A stretch of 64,000 nucleotides of DNA from Dermanyssus gallinae (taxonomy: Eukaryota; Arthropoda; Arachnida; Mesostigmata; Dermanyssidae), in assembly GCA_003439945.1 (NCBI GenBank), contig QVRM01004782.1, forward strand, positions 1 to 64,000, in the 5' to 3' direction. Positions within the stretch are counted from its first letter, which is position 1, and each line of letters begins with the position of its first letter. This document shows positions 35,433-46,260 of the stretch, piece by piece. A program made the translations under genes and the position numbers. The notes below the pieces were generated by a model. The model had not been told where the DNA came from, did not search any database, and worked only from the letters and a program-made list of their open reading frames with translations.

Positions 35433-35708
35433 GTGAGCCCGGTAGTCAAGAAAGGGCCTGAAAACGGCGTCGCGAATTATCGTCCCATATCTATATTGTT
35501 CATTGTCAAGGAGCGTACGGTGTATCCTCGTTTATATACATCGATTGTGTTATCCAAATGTTTATACTGCTTACCCCTATGGCATTTGTATTTGTGCAAA
35601 TACAAATTAATGATCAAAGGCGTACAAAGGAGATTTTTGAATGAACACACTCAGGAAAAAGACAAACAGGTTTTAGCCCAACTTACGGCCGCGCAAATTA
35701 ACCGATAA
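35433..35708 (+). pseudogene. LINE reverse-transcriptase fragment with internal deletion
   Basis: An open frame begins SPVVKKGPENGVANYRPISI, the conserved stretch before RT motif A in jockey/CR1-type LINEs (usually P..KKG....NYRPIS). It then jumps to SKCLYCLPLWHLYLCKYKLM and IKGVQRRF, which belongs after the palm. The catalytic YADD segment is therefore deleted. Clade is not resolved and no boundaries are visible. Confidence 0.55.
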
Positions 35709-37285
35709 TTTCTTTGAAGTGCGAGCGATCGCAAAAAGCAAATCTTGTAAACGAACTGGCAGTCTAATAAAGCTTGGATACTCCAACAAGTTTTAAGTAT
35801 CGATAGTTAATAACAAACTATCTTTCTCTATGTGCATGTTAATGGTAAAACCATATTTTTTACAAGAAAATTATTTCCACTTAAGTTACTAACTACATAT
35901 GATATATAAGTATATGGTAAACTGGATGAATTCACTCTCTCTCAAGAGTTCACGTTCAGTAGGTTTTAATGTTTGCCAGTAGTACTTCCTTCTTTTCCTG
36001 TGACAGTACATTTAAAAGATGGTCTTAGCTGACTGGAGGCAGGGCATTGCTGCACGTGGCGTGGTTAGGGCTTCCTGCAAGCTAGGCAGTCTGCGTTGAA
36101 TGCCGCCCGTATTCCTGCTATGATTCTTCACTCTCTCTCTCTCTCGCTACGCTTTTCGGGATGGGCTACGATTTCTGTCGGGCCCATGTTCGGTCTGCTT
36201 GTCGTTGAAGAAAAACTGTCGTCTGCAAATTGAAGAAGCCCACCGTTTAGCTGCTCTGTCAGTCAGACTCTTTGAAGCCTATGCCATGAAGCAAACTTTA
36301 ACAAAGTCGCTTTAAATCGTCGTTTTACTTCCTTTCCGGAAATACACAAAGTGAAAGGAGAAGAAATCTCGCAAAGTGGTATTCTCGAGGTTTGTATTTA
36401 ACCAAAGTTTCACTTGAGCCACATTAAATTGTCTAAAACGAGCGCATTCTACACGAAAATCTATTGCTAGTACCGCATATTGTATAAGCCACTTTCCGGC
36501 GCTCTTTTCCGGTGTATATATATATATATACATATATTGTGTATATATACATATATACATATATAAATACATATATACATATATAAATACATATATACAT
36601 ATATAAATACATATATTTATATATGTATATATACACACATATATATAATTTTTTTATGACAGCAGTAATCAATGTAGATTCCATCGCTAAGGATTTTATC
36701 GTTAAGAATGAAATAAGTACCTTCCCATTATAATTCTCAGACCCCTGTTAATTGTTTCAATATAAATCACTTAGTACGACAAGGAGGTGCCACTCTGTAA
36801 ACGCAGCGTTATGGAGCTATAGACGGTATTTGAACGCCTTAAAACTTGAGTTGTTGTAGTCTAGGGTATGGGAACGAGCGTTAGACGGCATTTTAATTGA
36901 ACGAAGAACAATTCTTTATAAAATATTAATTTACTACCTCGTTGGAGATTTTCTGAGCTCGTTGGAGATTTTAACGTCGCGGCTGATGTCCTAGCAAACA
37001 ATTTTTTCATCGAATAGTACGCCTGAGGTGGTCTTAGAAAGAGCTTGCGACGTTAGGTAAAAAAAATTTCATTCGCTACGCTTTGGCAAGAAATATTTTT
37101 ATTGTACGTTATTAGACCGCGTGGACACATTTTCACTGTTGGGTCCACATTTCTGTATTTGTGTATCCGGGAGTGGATTAAAAGTTCTGATACATAATTA
37201 TAAATAATAATATTTATTTAATCTTTCATAGTTTTTTAGTTCTTTTCAGAACGACTCTCGCCCGCTGCAATGCACTTGTGCCACC
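35709..37285. other. No gene seen; contains TA-rich minisatellite
   Basis: AT-rich sequence with a CT run (36130-36145) and the tandem repeat at 36514-36651. Nothing else recognised. Confidence 0.4.
36514..36651. repeat. TA-rich minisatellite, 20-bp unit
   Basis: A TA array followed by about three copies of the unit ATATATACATATATAAATAC, then degenerate TATGTATACACA repeats. Confidence 0.85.
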
Positions 37286-37560
37286 TGGTTTTATCGCCAC
37301 AATGCGCTGGCTCACACAAGCGTTCTTGTTGATCACCCCTATATTTGCTAGAAATGGCCCCGATAGACTTTACACTCGTGCTCACACTCAAACTTGCCCT
37401 CAAGGAGGAGCGTCTTGGCATGGACGACGTGACATCTATTCAAGCAAATGTGCCATCGGTTCTTAACAGCGTCTTAGTAAGCGATTTTTAGAAGGCGTTC
37501 CACAGTCTCTACGACCCGTCGCGCAAGTGTGTGCCGAGGGAAGGAAGGGATGCTGAAAAC
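37286..37560 (+). pseudogene. Mariner/Tc1-type transposase C-terminal fragment
   Basis: The frame at 37286 reads WFYRHNALAHTSVLVDH, matching the transposase motif with HDNAPAHTS-like sequence. The catalytic aspartate is replaced by histidine (RHNALAH). After stops and a frameshift near 37365, TLKLALKEERLGMDDVTSIQ, ANVPSVLNSVLVSDF and KAFHSLYDPSRKCV follow, the usual mariner C-terminal region. The N-terminal part and termini are not seen. This is a different copy from the mariner at 38132. Confidence 0.55.
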
Positions 37561-37904
37561 TACCATTAAACATTTGTCTATGAAATCATAGGATTTTTAT
37601 TTCGAGCTCGTTGAGCTATCATAACGCTAAGGTGTAAGGTATTAAGCTGTTTATATCTGAATGTCACTCTCTACCTGAGGCAACTTAAACGGGTAATAGA
37701 GATACCATTGTGTTCTAAAGATGCGTTATAGAATAGCTCGAAGCCCTGGGAGCCTTCATAAGCTCTCAAAAGGGTTTGAGATCTCATAGATGGACTCCAC
37801 ATGGTGGTTTCCCAAACGAATGATTAAAACGGTTACAAATGGTCTGCAACACTAGTGCCACAATTAATCAGGCGTCTATATGTAGCGCTATGTAAGTAAA
37901 CGCC

Positions 37905-38131
37905 GAAGTCTTGGTCGCGTTCTTCGATGACGCGAATGCGTCTGTAACGAAGGAGCCGATTGGTGAGATGATGGCAAAGCACCTTCTTGCTTTTCCTGAA
38001 GAGCATTCGAGCAATGGAGCGAGCCGCAGCTCAACCCGTCTAAATGCGAGCTATTCCGATAGGGTTTTGAAAACGAAAAGAAACAGCAGATAATCGCTGG
38101 ACTTAACAGCAAACTCCCAGGCATCCATATA
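37905..38131 (+). pseudogene. Reverse-transcriptase palm fragment, left of mariner insertion
   Basis: The plus strand reads VLVAFFDDANASVTKEPIG, an RT motif C of the (F/Y)xDD type. After one frameshift, PQLNPSKCELF follows (motif D-like), a stop, and FENEKKQQIIAGLNSKLPGI up to the mariner end. FxDD followed by LNPSKCEL is the pattern of the same RT family whose C-terminus is at 24.3 and 28.1 kb. The protein resumes at 39312, beyond the mariner. Confidence 0.6.
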
Positions 38132-38197
38132 CAGGTAGTTCAACAAGTTCTTAAAATGAAAACCAAGAATTTTCCAAATCTTGTTTTTATTTTTTTC

Positions 38198-39244
38198 TTA
38201 TTCGATATACTCCCCGAGAAGCTCAATACACTTTTCCCACCGAGATTTCAGAGCATTTATACCTCTTAAGTAGAATTCCACGTCTTTAGACTAAAAATAG
38301 GCATTGACAGCAGATACCTCTTAAGTAGAATTCCACGTCTTTAGACTAAAAATAGGCATTGACAGCAGCCTTAACCTCTTCATTGCTGGAAAAACGCTTT
38401 CCACCAAGACTATTTGTCAAATGTCCGAAGGGGAAATAATCAGAGGGGGCCAGGTCTGGAGAAGAGGAAGGTTGTTGAATAAGTTCGAACTTCAGTTGGG
38501 CCAGTTTTGCCGATGCTTGCCGCGACTTGTGTGCAGTGGCATTGTCCTGGTAAAACAGGACAACCTTCTTCTGCAAAGCGGGCCGTTTTACGATGAGTTC
38601 GTGCTTCAGGCAGTCCAACAGACTTGCATAATATTCTCCCATGATCGTTTTACCGCTCTCAATGTAGTCGACCAGAATTATTGCACGTTGGTCCCAAAAA
38701 ACCGTAGCCATCATCTTTCCGGCCGATGCCGTTGTCCGTACCCTTTTCGGAGGTCCTTACCAGGTGCACACCATTGGCGAGATGCTTCTTGGGTCTCGGG
38801 AGTGTAGTGATGGCCCCAGCTTTCATCGACGGTCACGAATCAGCGCCAAAAATCACTCGGATTTTTCGACATCTTGGCCAAATTTCGCTGTCAAGCGGAA
38901 ACACGCACGTCTTTTTGGCCTTGGTTAAGCAAATGCGGCACCCATTTTGCTCTGAGCTTTTTTATCTTCAAGTTCTCGTGCAGGATGAAATGCACACTAT
39001 CCAAACTGATCCCCAAGGCTTCCGCTATCTCCCTAATGTTCACTCGCTTATCCGCACTTTTTCCACGTGTTCCTTATCAGTTGCCGTTTTTGGGCGTCCT
39101 GAACGTAGTTCATCCTCGGTACTCCTGCGACCTCTTTTTAACTCATTACACCGTACACCTCGTTAACTAAGTTTTCACTTGGGTCGCATTCCAACCTTTG
39201 AAATAAAAATGCTTGATAACCATTCAAAACTATTTTTTCTCCAT
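38198..39244 (-). pseudogene. Mariner transposase, decayed (D,D34D type)
   Basis: On the minus strand ATG near 39244 begins MEKK, then after stops MVIKHFYFKGWNATQVKT (helix-turn-helix region). REIAEALGISLDSVHFILHE follows at about 39025-38965, then FVTVDESWGHHYTPETQ (first catalytic D, near 38820), FYQDNATAHKSRQASAKL (second D) and QQPSSSPDLAPSDYFPF (third D, 34 residues later). SKDVEFYLRGINALKSRWEK and CIELLGEYIE end at 38198. The C-terminal half (38346-38714) is open. The N-terminal half has several stops and frameshifts, and a TAG follows AVNAYF. A 55-bp tandem duplication at 38259 adds a frameshift. Transposase cuts and joins at TA. Confidence 0.85.
38259..38368. repeat. 55-bp tandem duplication inside the mariner
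   Basis: 38259-38313 is repeated exactly at 38314-38368. Because 55 is not a multiple of three it disrupts the transposase frame. Confidence 0.95.
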
Positions 39245-39311
39245 TTTTTAAAATCACGCCGATACGTTGCACGGGAAAAGCGATCAAACGAAATCGCAAC
39301 GGCCAATTACC

Positions 39312-39721
39312 ATAATATTTTGACTGCTTCCAGTCGAAAAGTTGTTCTCCGAGATGATAGGTCCGGTACTGGTCGACAAGAAAGAACAACACTCCCGGCT
39401 CTACCAGGAGCTGCGCCATCTCGAGACACCAAGCATACTATCTGCTGCGGCACGCAAAAGGTCTTGTACGTATTACGAACCTTACCTGATTTCCTTCTGC
39501 CAGCAGATACGCTGAACCTCGACAATCAGGTAAAGAAAACCTTGGAAAACATCCTCAACGTGGCGCTCGACAAAAGCGCATGGACGCAGACAAGCCTTCC
39601 TCTTCAGCTGGGTGGAATGGGCATTCGACCGACCACAAACCTTGATTTGCTCGCCTACTATGTCTCGTCACATAGCTGCACTTTTGCAGTGGCCGCTACT
39701 GCTGACGGACCCATCAGTCAT

Positions 39722-39723
<2 letters not shown>
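39312..39723 (+). pseudogene. Reverse-transcriptase thumb/C-terminal fragment, right of mariner
   Basis: Fragments in two frames read LVDKKEQHSRLYQELRHLET, then KVLYVLRTLPDFLLPADTLN, LDKSAWTQTSLPLQLGGMGI and TTNLDLLAYYVSSH. The first matches the position of LLRSSFSATRVTHLLR in the 28.9-kb copy (post-palm region), and the LGGMGIR motif is typical of this RT family. The fragment ends at a TA array (39723). Together with 37905-38131 it is one RT element split by the mariner. Confidence 0.6.

Positions 39724-39778
<55 letters not shown>
39723..39778. repeat. (TA)n microsatellite
   Basis: 56-bp TA array terminating the RT fragment. Confidence 0.95.
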
Positions 39779-39780
<2 letters not shown>

Positions 39781-39849
39781 TAATCTGGAAAATAAGCGCA
39801 CGTGGCTCTGCCAGAAGTACTCAGGAAAATCGTGGTTCTGTAGGCTACC

Positions 39850-40075
39850 TGTGTGCTAGTCAAGGTGGCCATCTAGCGTGGTATCGCCGGTTCGATTCCC
39901 CCTTTCTTGATGGAATTTTCTTTGAGCGATGCTCATTCAGAATGTAGATAGTAAACCATATACCACCGAGGGACAGCGGCCATGCTGCCACAAAAAACTG
40001 TGGGGAAAACCCTAAATATTTAGACATCCTTGGTCTTTGGTGCATTGAAAATATACCACACGGCTTGGAATCGGC
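39850..40075 (+). mobile_element. Possible tRNA-derived SINE, family C
   Basis: B-box-like GGTTCGATTCC at about 39889-39899, with GTGGCCATCTAGCGTGG upstream as a possible A-box. The tail TGCATTGAAAATATACCACA resembles TGCATTGAAGATATACCTCA at about 6480-6499, so at least this part is repeated. Boundaries are uncertain. Confidence 0.4.
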
Positions 40076-40715
40076 GGTACTAGTCTACCTCGAGGTAGTC
40101 ATTAAACGTCTTCCCTTTGTTGTCTTAGAGGGCTGTGGCTTGGATCTTCTTTCCAATAAATTGTATTTAGCTCTAGCCGGGGGCGTTCGCCTTTGCGCGC
40201 CTTGCGAGTCCTTGTTCTTAAATCTGGGATGTAATGGTGGCCCCTCCTTCATTAGTAGTGGAGAGTCATAGCCAAAATAGGCTTGCGGGTTCACACGAAT
40301 CAAATCCGATTGATTATTTTAAGTCATTATATGAGCTTTACGCTCGCAAAGCGGCGCCATTCTGCTGAGAGCTTTGTTGTGATAAACGCCTTTTGCCTTA
40401 TTTGGTATACCGTTTGTTTACAGTTGTGCGATATCTACTGCCATTTTAAAACAACACCTTAGTAAGCATGCTGTTCTGGGGTAATGAGGCTCAGACTAGT
40501 GCCCTGTTTACTGCTATGGGTGCTGTCATGTGGCAAGCCACGCTGTGAGCGGCTACTATTAACATATATGAATAACAGATATTGTCTTAATTGACTTAAC
40601 TACCTGCCCTGTAGATTTGCGCGCAATGCAAGATGCAATTGTGGCAAATAGCAAGGATATCAAACAAAACGAAAATGACGAGAACTCACATACGCCTGAC
40701 CCAGACGACTCAGAT

Positions 40716-40886
40716 GTCGAACCCGGTGGGGTAGTGCATTCGCCTGAGCCTCGTAACCGGAAGAGACACATAGGTGCGAAGGTTCGAGCCCCACCGTTGC
40801 ACATTTGTATTTATAGGGAGTTCGTCTAAGACACAATGGAAAAACAGTCCCGTTGACATTACATCTTTTCTGAAGGTCAGCCCGAA
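40716..40886 (+). mobile_element. tRNA-derived SINE, family B
   Basis: Begins near CGAACCCGGTGGGGTAGTGC, B-box GGTTCGAGCCCC, then ACCGTTGCAC, GTATTTATAGGGAGTTCGTC, and tail AGGTCAGCCCGAAAAGTTTA. The same order occurs at 48462-48650 (minus) and 49851-50036 (plus). Confidence 0.8.
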
Positions 40887-40899
40887 AAGTTTAAGTTGA

Positions 40900-41790
40900 T
40901 ATGACCAAATGTTCGCTGACACGTCTACCAAACCTATACGTTATTCTTTGAGTGACCGAGCGTACCTGAACTTAAGTACCGCACTGCTTCATCTTCCTGT
41001 ACGCCAAGATTTGCAATGCCTGCTAAGTAGAGGTAGTGAGCGAGTCTGCGTAGTTATGTCGAGTTCGTTAAATTTTTGCTCAATAACGCCTCATAGATAG
41101 TAATCTAGAAAGTTTAAATCGTGAATGTTACTAGTTTTTATACCAGAACATAATAATATGCTCCGCATGCACTCTTTCACTAACCGGCTAGTATGCGCGG
41201 GAACGCCGCGAATCCTTGGAACAGAATTTATCCGCACTTCCAGTACAAAGTGCAGAACATGCAAATAAACCTCCTATTCATTTGTTTGGCTTTTTAAAAA
41301 GGTATAGTCTCCCTTGCTGCTAGCGGAATTGTACATATGTACATAGATAGTGTGCAGCTGTATGTGGTACACTGATTTTTGGAGGAGGAGGGGTAGAACT
41401 TGTACAAATAATATTTTTTTTCCAATTGAATGGAGCGGATATGTGTTCTTTAGAAGAGTCTTTTTAGTGAGCGTCAATTAACTTTTTTTTGTTGTACGGA
41501 TATGACTGGAACTAATAGAGAACGAACTGTCCGATAAAGAAACCTACCACACTATCACGTTTAGAAACAAACATCTGAAGGATGTTCTTATTAGCTACCA
41601 AAAGCAAGTGATTACATTGAGAACAGATCCCAAGAACTCAAGCGTCAAGGTAACGGAAAATTATTTTTGCATTGAAATGAGGGTCGGAAATGTCTTGTCT
41701 AGGAATGAGATCACTAGAGTATGTTAGAACGGTGTTGCAGGACCAACGTAACTTTTCAAAGCAAATGCAATAAAACAAGTTACCTATTGA
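40900..41790. other. TIR-element-like remnants, boundaries unclear
   Basis: Stretches such as TACCACACTATCACGTTTAG then CATCTGAAGGATGTTCTTA (41548-41593) resemble the extra segment inside F1 (5655-5705), and the transposase scrap at 41797 follows. It is probably a decayed member of the CAGGGT-end family. Confidence 0.4.
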
Positions 41791-41796
41791 ACGTCT

Positions 41797-41952
41797 GCGA
41801 AAATACACATATGACACGCCATCATACATTCCAGGATCGTTTATCTGTGAATGTGTGGGCTGCCATGATGACGATTTATCTTATAGGTATCATACGTGCT
41901 ACTGATACGTTGAATGGAAAACATACCGGACATTTCTTAGCAAAATATTAAC
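41797..41952 (+). pseudogene. Transposase fragment of the F3-type family
   Basis: The frame reads MTRHHTFQDRLSVNVWAAMM, then TIYLIGIIRATDTLNGKHTG and HFLAKY. The RHH.FQ.RFSVNVWAGI...YLIGP......LNG...HFL pattern belongs to the middle of the same transposase type whose C-terminus (DFFLWG) is at 29.5 kb, as I recall it. No catalytic residue is preserved in the fragment. Confidence 0.55.
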
Positions 41953-42130
41953 AAAACTTTTAGAAGACGTGTAAATGGCCGGAACTCCATGGAACTTACC
42001 GATGAATGCGTATTTTTTGACGTTTTGACATTTTGTCGCCATGGCGGCTGCTTTTGGACAGCTTGTGCAGTGCCGCAACCGACCATAGAAGATGCTAAAG
42101 GGGCAATTACAGTCACATTCCTGATTCCCA

Positions 42131-42171
42131 GAGCGTCAATATATATATATATATATATATATTGACGCAGC
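42131..42171. repeat. Small palindrome around (TA)n
   Basis: GCGTCAATA and its complement TATTGACGC flank a TA array, making one continuous short palindrome similar in design to 6825-7012. Confidence 0.85.
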
Positions 42172-43079
42172 TATCCCTTGTGTTACCCTGAAAGGACGTC
42201 TGTGCACAATCAATTTAGGTGAACGTGTCGTTGTGCGTGAGGTTATGAGCTCCACGAGGAGTAACAAGGCATACGGGCTAATGATGGCTTTGTTCCCTCA
42301 AGCAGCTCTCGCAAGGAAACGGCTTGATTGACCGAAACTAACATGGTGGCGGTATTTCTCGATCGATCCCGCATGCCCGATTTTACTTATCGTCCATCTC
42401 GTGCAGCTATTAGCCACATATGGCGCACAAATGGGTCTCCTCACCACCATCACCGTCGTCCTCGACTTCCTTCATCTATCGTGTGGCCTCAGTTGTGAGT
42501 CGAGCCTTTGCAACTCCAACAAAGCAAATCTCTCCCGCCAAAAGTCCTAAACGCGCTGTAACAGCTCAGCAACTCAAGGAAATACGGCGGGCCAGACGGC
42601 ATCTTCTACGAAGCCGATACAAACAAACAAAAACACAGCCGAATACGTCTCGGAGTACCGGAACGTGGAAACCACTCCCGCCGTAACAAACCCCATGGAT
42701 GGCAACCACCATTATGACGAAAGCCGTCGAGAGTGGACCGATTCTGTATGCCCAAGAATTCGGTCGGCTCTTAGGCCCATAGAGACGCTGTGGGTATGGG
42801 AAAGGGTTAGACGGAGCTATCATGGCTAATCTATATTAGGAGTGTGTTGGGTAAAACAGCTGTCGCGTGTATGCAATGAAAGAAAGCAGTGCGAATATTA
42901 GGCGGCCACAAACCAACAATCACCGTGTGTCTACAATATAACGCACGGTCAAGACAGCAGCACAATATATATATATATATATATGGGTGTATATTAACCG
43001 CAATAGCCTATTAGTCTGGCGTGGTTGTGCGTAAGACGGAGAAGAGGAACAGGCAGTTGTGTATTCATTTCAATTGAAG
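42172..43079. other. No confirmed gene
   Basis: The plus-strand frame 42420-42686 (88 codons; Ser/Pro-rich then basic) is not recognised. A TA array lies at 42964-42985. Confidence 0.35.
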
Positions 43080-43275
43080 GCGATTTCCACAATTGAGGAG
43101 CAGGGAGGTGTTGTACGATTTTTAACTGTAGAAGGTGCCGATATTTATCGGCGGATGGTGGCCGTATACGCGGGAGACTGTATGTCCGACAAGTCAGTGA
43201 GAAGGTAGAGTGCCCGTTTTCGTGAAGGCAACGGATGATTAACTGAGGGACTGGCTTTGGTCACCGCCGCAGGAA
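43080..43275 (+). pseudogene. Mariner-type transposase N-terminal HTH fragment
   Basis: The frame reads AISTIEEQGGVVRFLTVEGA, DIYRRMVAVYAGDCMSDKSV and RR, a stop, then SARFREGNG. This is the usual layout of the first helix-turn-helix in mariner-like transposases (...RFL..EG....I...M..VYG...MS...V..W..RF.EG). Stops and a lost W show it is dead. No partner C-terminus was found nearby. Confidence 0.5.
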
Positions 43276-43329
43276 CTTGGCAACAGAGAATCGTTCCGAT
43301 CGTAAACTATTGGGAAAATAGTGCTTAAG

Positions 43330-44480
43330 CCTCTGAAGACTACTTTTGAATAAAAAGTTCATTAATCCCACAGTGTCATTTCACGCCTTCTCATTTGAAT
43401 TACACTCATATATATACATTAGAGATGCGGATTGCAGGCTCCATTTTTAGTTATTGCTAATGTCACAAATATCTACTACATCTTGAACCTGATCATACAA
43501 CGATATAAGTGCATACTTGTTGGAAAAAGAAATGGAACTCAAGCGAATTTAGATCAATTTCTAGTTGTAACTTTAAAACCTTTTGCGGCAAGCAGCGTCC
43601 AACACTAGGATTTGTTTTATCTGCGGAATTCTTGCTAACCTGACCGATTGTCGTGACTGGTACTAAATGAACAGAGCACTGTGCGTAGATAAGTGGTATT
43701 AAATACTTGTGACCACCAGAAAATATTATTGGCATATAATTACCGGCTAGGTAAGGGCATTAGCGCCGGCCGAATATTGTCTGTGCGGAACGGGCCAATG
43801 TCAAAATTAGAATGACTATTGATTATGTCCAGCATCCGTGAGTCAGGAAGTAGAGAAGCACTTCCGCAAGCAATGGCTCTTCGTTGACGTGCAAAGTGAA
43901 ATCGCTGCAACTTTCAAACCCCATGCTCTAAACGGTATTTATGGATTTTACTTGTTGAAGCATAGCACACGACCACACAACTGTAAACCTTCACGCCATC
44001 ACTTTTATCAAACAGAACAGCAAACGTGCACTACAAGCCCAACTACTACCACAGGGCGTACTGTCTAACTGGCTCGGCTCGCACGGATACGGCGCGATGG
44101 CGGAGCAGTAGCCACATTCCTCACAAACAGTGCTTTCTATCTACTAGGGCAAATGTATTCCATGTTAGAAGATATTGCTGTAGCACCCGTGGAAGCCTCC
44201 CTGCCGAACTTCAATTGTATTTTAACTGCCGCTGTTTATCAAATAAGACGTGGGCTCTCTTAGCACCGCTAACGAATTAGGGCACTCTCAGTCAGAACTG
44301 CCGTCCCGTAGAGAGGACAGAGCGTCGGAATTGGACTGGCAGGATCAACGTCCCTTGGGGGCTAACGTGCCAACTACAGTTAGAGAGCAAGGAGCGGCAC
44401 AAACTGCTGCTGCTACTTGTTTCAAACTCAAAAATACTCATAGCCATAGTAGCTGTTGCTGCTGCTGTAATATGTGTAGC
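43330..44480. other. No recognisable feature
   Basis: AT-rich to about 43800, mixed afterwards. Short open frames lack motifs. Confidence 0.35.
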
Positions 44481-45830
44481 ACAAAAAGCCGGTGGCCAGA
44501 GTTCTAAGCCGACTGTAGACTGACTTTTCGCCTGGTTCTGCACACAAACTGAACTACACACCTCAGCTGCGCGGCGGACGTGTACTATTTCTTCCCCTTT
44601 CGGTCTATTTTTGGGCTGGCTGGTTTGCCCTCTTTTGTACTTCTGTCCTGTTCCTAGCTGTCGTCGTCGTCTTTTTTTCTTCTTCTTCATCTTCTTTTTT
44701 ATTTCTACTTTTTCTTCCTCGTAGCTGCTGCTGCTGTTGCTGCCTCTATTCGGTTTGGTTGTCCCGGCCCATGTCCGTTACCCCTTTTCGGCCCGTCTCT
44801 GTATTTCTTCGGCGCGGCTCACGAACTTCTACCGCCGCCGTCGTCGTCGTCGTTGGCAACGACGGCGAAGTCGGCGAGGTTCTCCCGCCAAATCACCGAC
44901 AAGTAAAGAAGCAATTTTCACTCCATTTGCCTCGTCTAGCCGGCGTTCAGCTACTCCCAAACAGTAGCGTCCTCTACATCCTAACCCCTTCCCAACCAAC
45001 CGCCCACTTTCCAGTCCCTCTTCAGCGCCCTTCCCTCCACACTTCCCGACACTAAGACTCGCCCCCCCCCCCTACGGCTCAAAAACTACTAGACGTCAGT
45101 CAGCCAATCCGTTGGTCGGTTAGGCGGTCGGTCAGGGATCTTGGAACTTGTGAACTGTGTGACTGACTTTTCGTACTCGGACGGCCGTCTGCGAGCGGTC
45201 GGCCGGCCGGCCATCATTCGAAGCACGCAGCTCACTGACACAACAATCCGTTCTTCTTTGCCATTGCCATTACAGACACCGACCGACATGCTGGCCACTC
45301 ACAACTCGACGAACTCCTCGACCCTACTTTTCCCCGGTTGTGACCCCCGGGACGGCCGCCATTCCTGGAGGACGCGGTCCTGCGCCGGAGGCGGCAGCGG
45401 TGTCGGCGCCAAGTGCAAAGTTTGCCACGAGGGGGAGAACACGACTCACACACTTGGTCTGCTGCTGCTGCTGCTGCTGACGATGATGATGACAGCGAGG
45501 AACGACTTGACTGTTGAACGCTGCGATGCGATGTGTTCATTGGAACCCCCAAGCTTGGGGGTGTCTTTGTTAAGGGCTGCTGGTGATAGAGACCGTAGCT
45601 TACGGGGCGTCGATCGAATCGTGTACTACTTATTCATCTACAGCACAGAGAGAGAGAGATGGGGAGGGAGGGAGGGAGAGAGGAAGCCATTGTTAGCGCA
45701 AACACTTGGCAAAATTCGCATCGGTAACAGTGACTATGAATGATTGGTGAGTTCACCTCTCCCGCTTCCTGGACAAAGGTAAAAAGGCAGCTTTCAGGAG
45801 CCATCGCAAAGATCACACGCGATCTTCGTC
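44480..45830. other. GC-rich low-complexity block
   Basis: Contains TCTTCTTC and CTGCTG tracts (44650-44745), CGT repeats (44830-44870), a C10 run at 45063, GGCCGGCCGG at about 45200, a CTG run (45460-45480) and GGGA repeats (45660-45685). Several 70-200-codon frames exist on both strands and mutually overlap. None is convincing. Confidence 0.45.
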
Positions 45831-45979
45831 GGTTCGGTGGATTAGTTTTAATTGGTGTGTCAGAGCCGATGTTTATTAATCACTGTGGGTGCGCATATGA
45901 GTCTTTACGTGCACAGCATGCTAATCAGTTTGAAAAGTAGGCTATTTTTATAGACCCACTTAAACTGAGCTCAACGTCA

Positions 45980-46260
45980 ATGTTCACGTGCCACGAATGA
46001 TTAAAGGTGGGGGAGGACAAAACAAATAGAACATTGCACAGCACGGCCTGTCAGTGAGGTGTTCTCGAGGTAATTAAGCATTGTTAGCAAGACCGGTAAT
46101 TAATGCCGCGCTGTACGGACTTACCTCGTTCGCTACGGTCCGGCGATTACCTCATTAACAACAATTACTGATACATCATTAGCTGACATCGTGTAATGAA
46201 ATTAACGCGTAAAGCCAATACAAATATGGCGCAATTGGCTTGGATTCCGTGAAGAACACG
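45980..46260. other. Possible non-coding regulatory segment (TAAT-rich)
   Basis: TAATTAAGC, GTAATTAATGC, ACCTCATTAAC and CATTAGCTG lie within about 170 bp next to the GC-rich block. Homeodomain proteins bind TAAT cores, but such motifs are common in AT-rich DNA, so this is suggestive only. Confidence 0.15.

Larger units (their letters stand above)
38132..39312 (-). mobile_element. Mariner element (about 1.18 kb) inserted in an RT element
   Basis: The left end CAGGTAGTTCAACAAG follows TA (38130-38131). The right end is near 39311 (complement GGTAATTGGCC), followed by ATA. The terminal repeats are only weakly alignable, so the right border is approximate. The RT reading on each side of the insert belongs together, which supports these limits. 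Length is close to the usual 1.3 kb. Confidence 0.75.

Noticed and set aside
38421..39170. Plus-strand frames of 98-146 codons
   Set aside because: Antisense shadows of the mariner transposase.
45141..45743. 200-codon plus-strand frame
   Set aside because: Built on CTG, GAGA and GGGA repeats with an overlapping minus frame. No recognisable domain.
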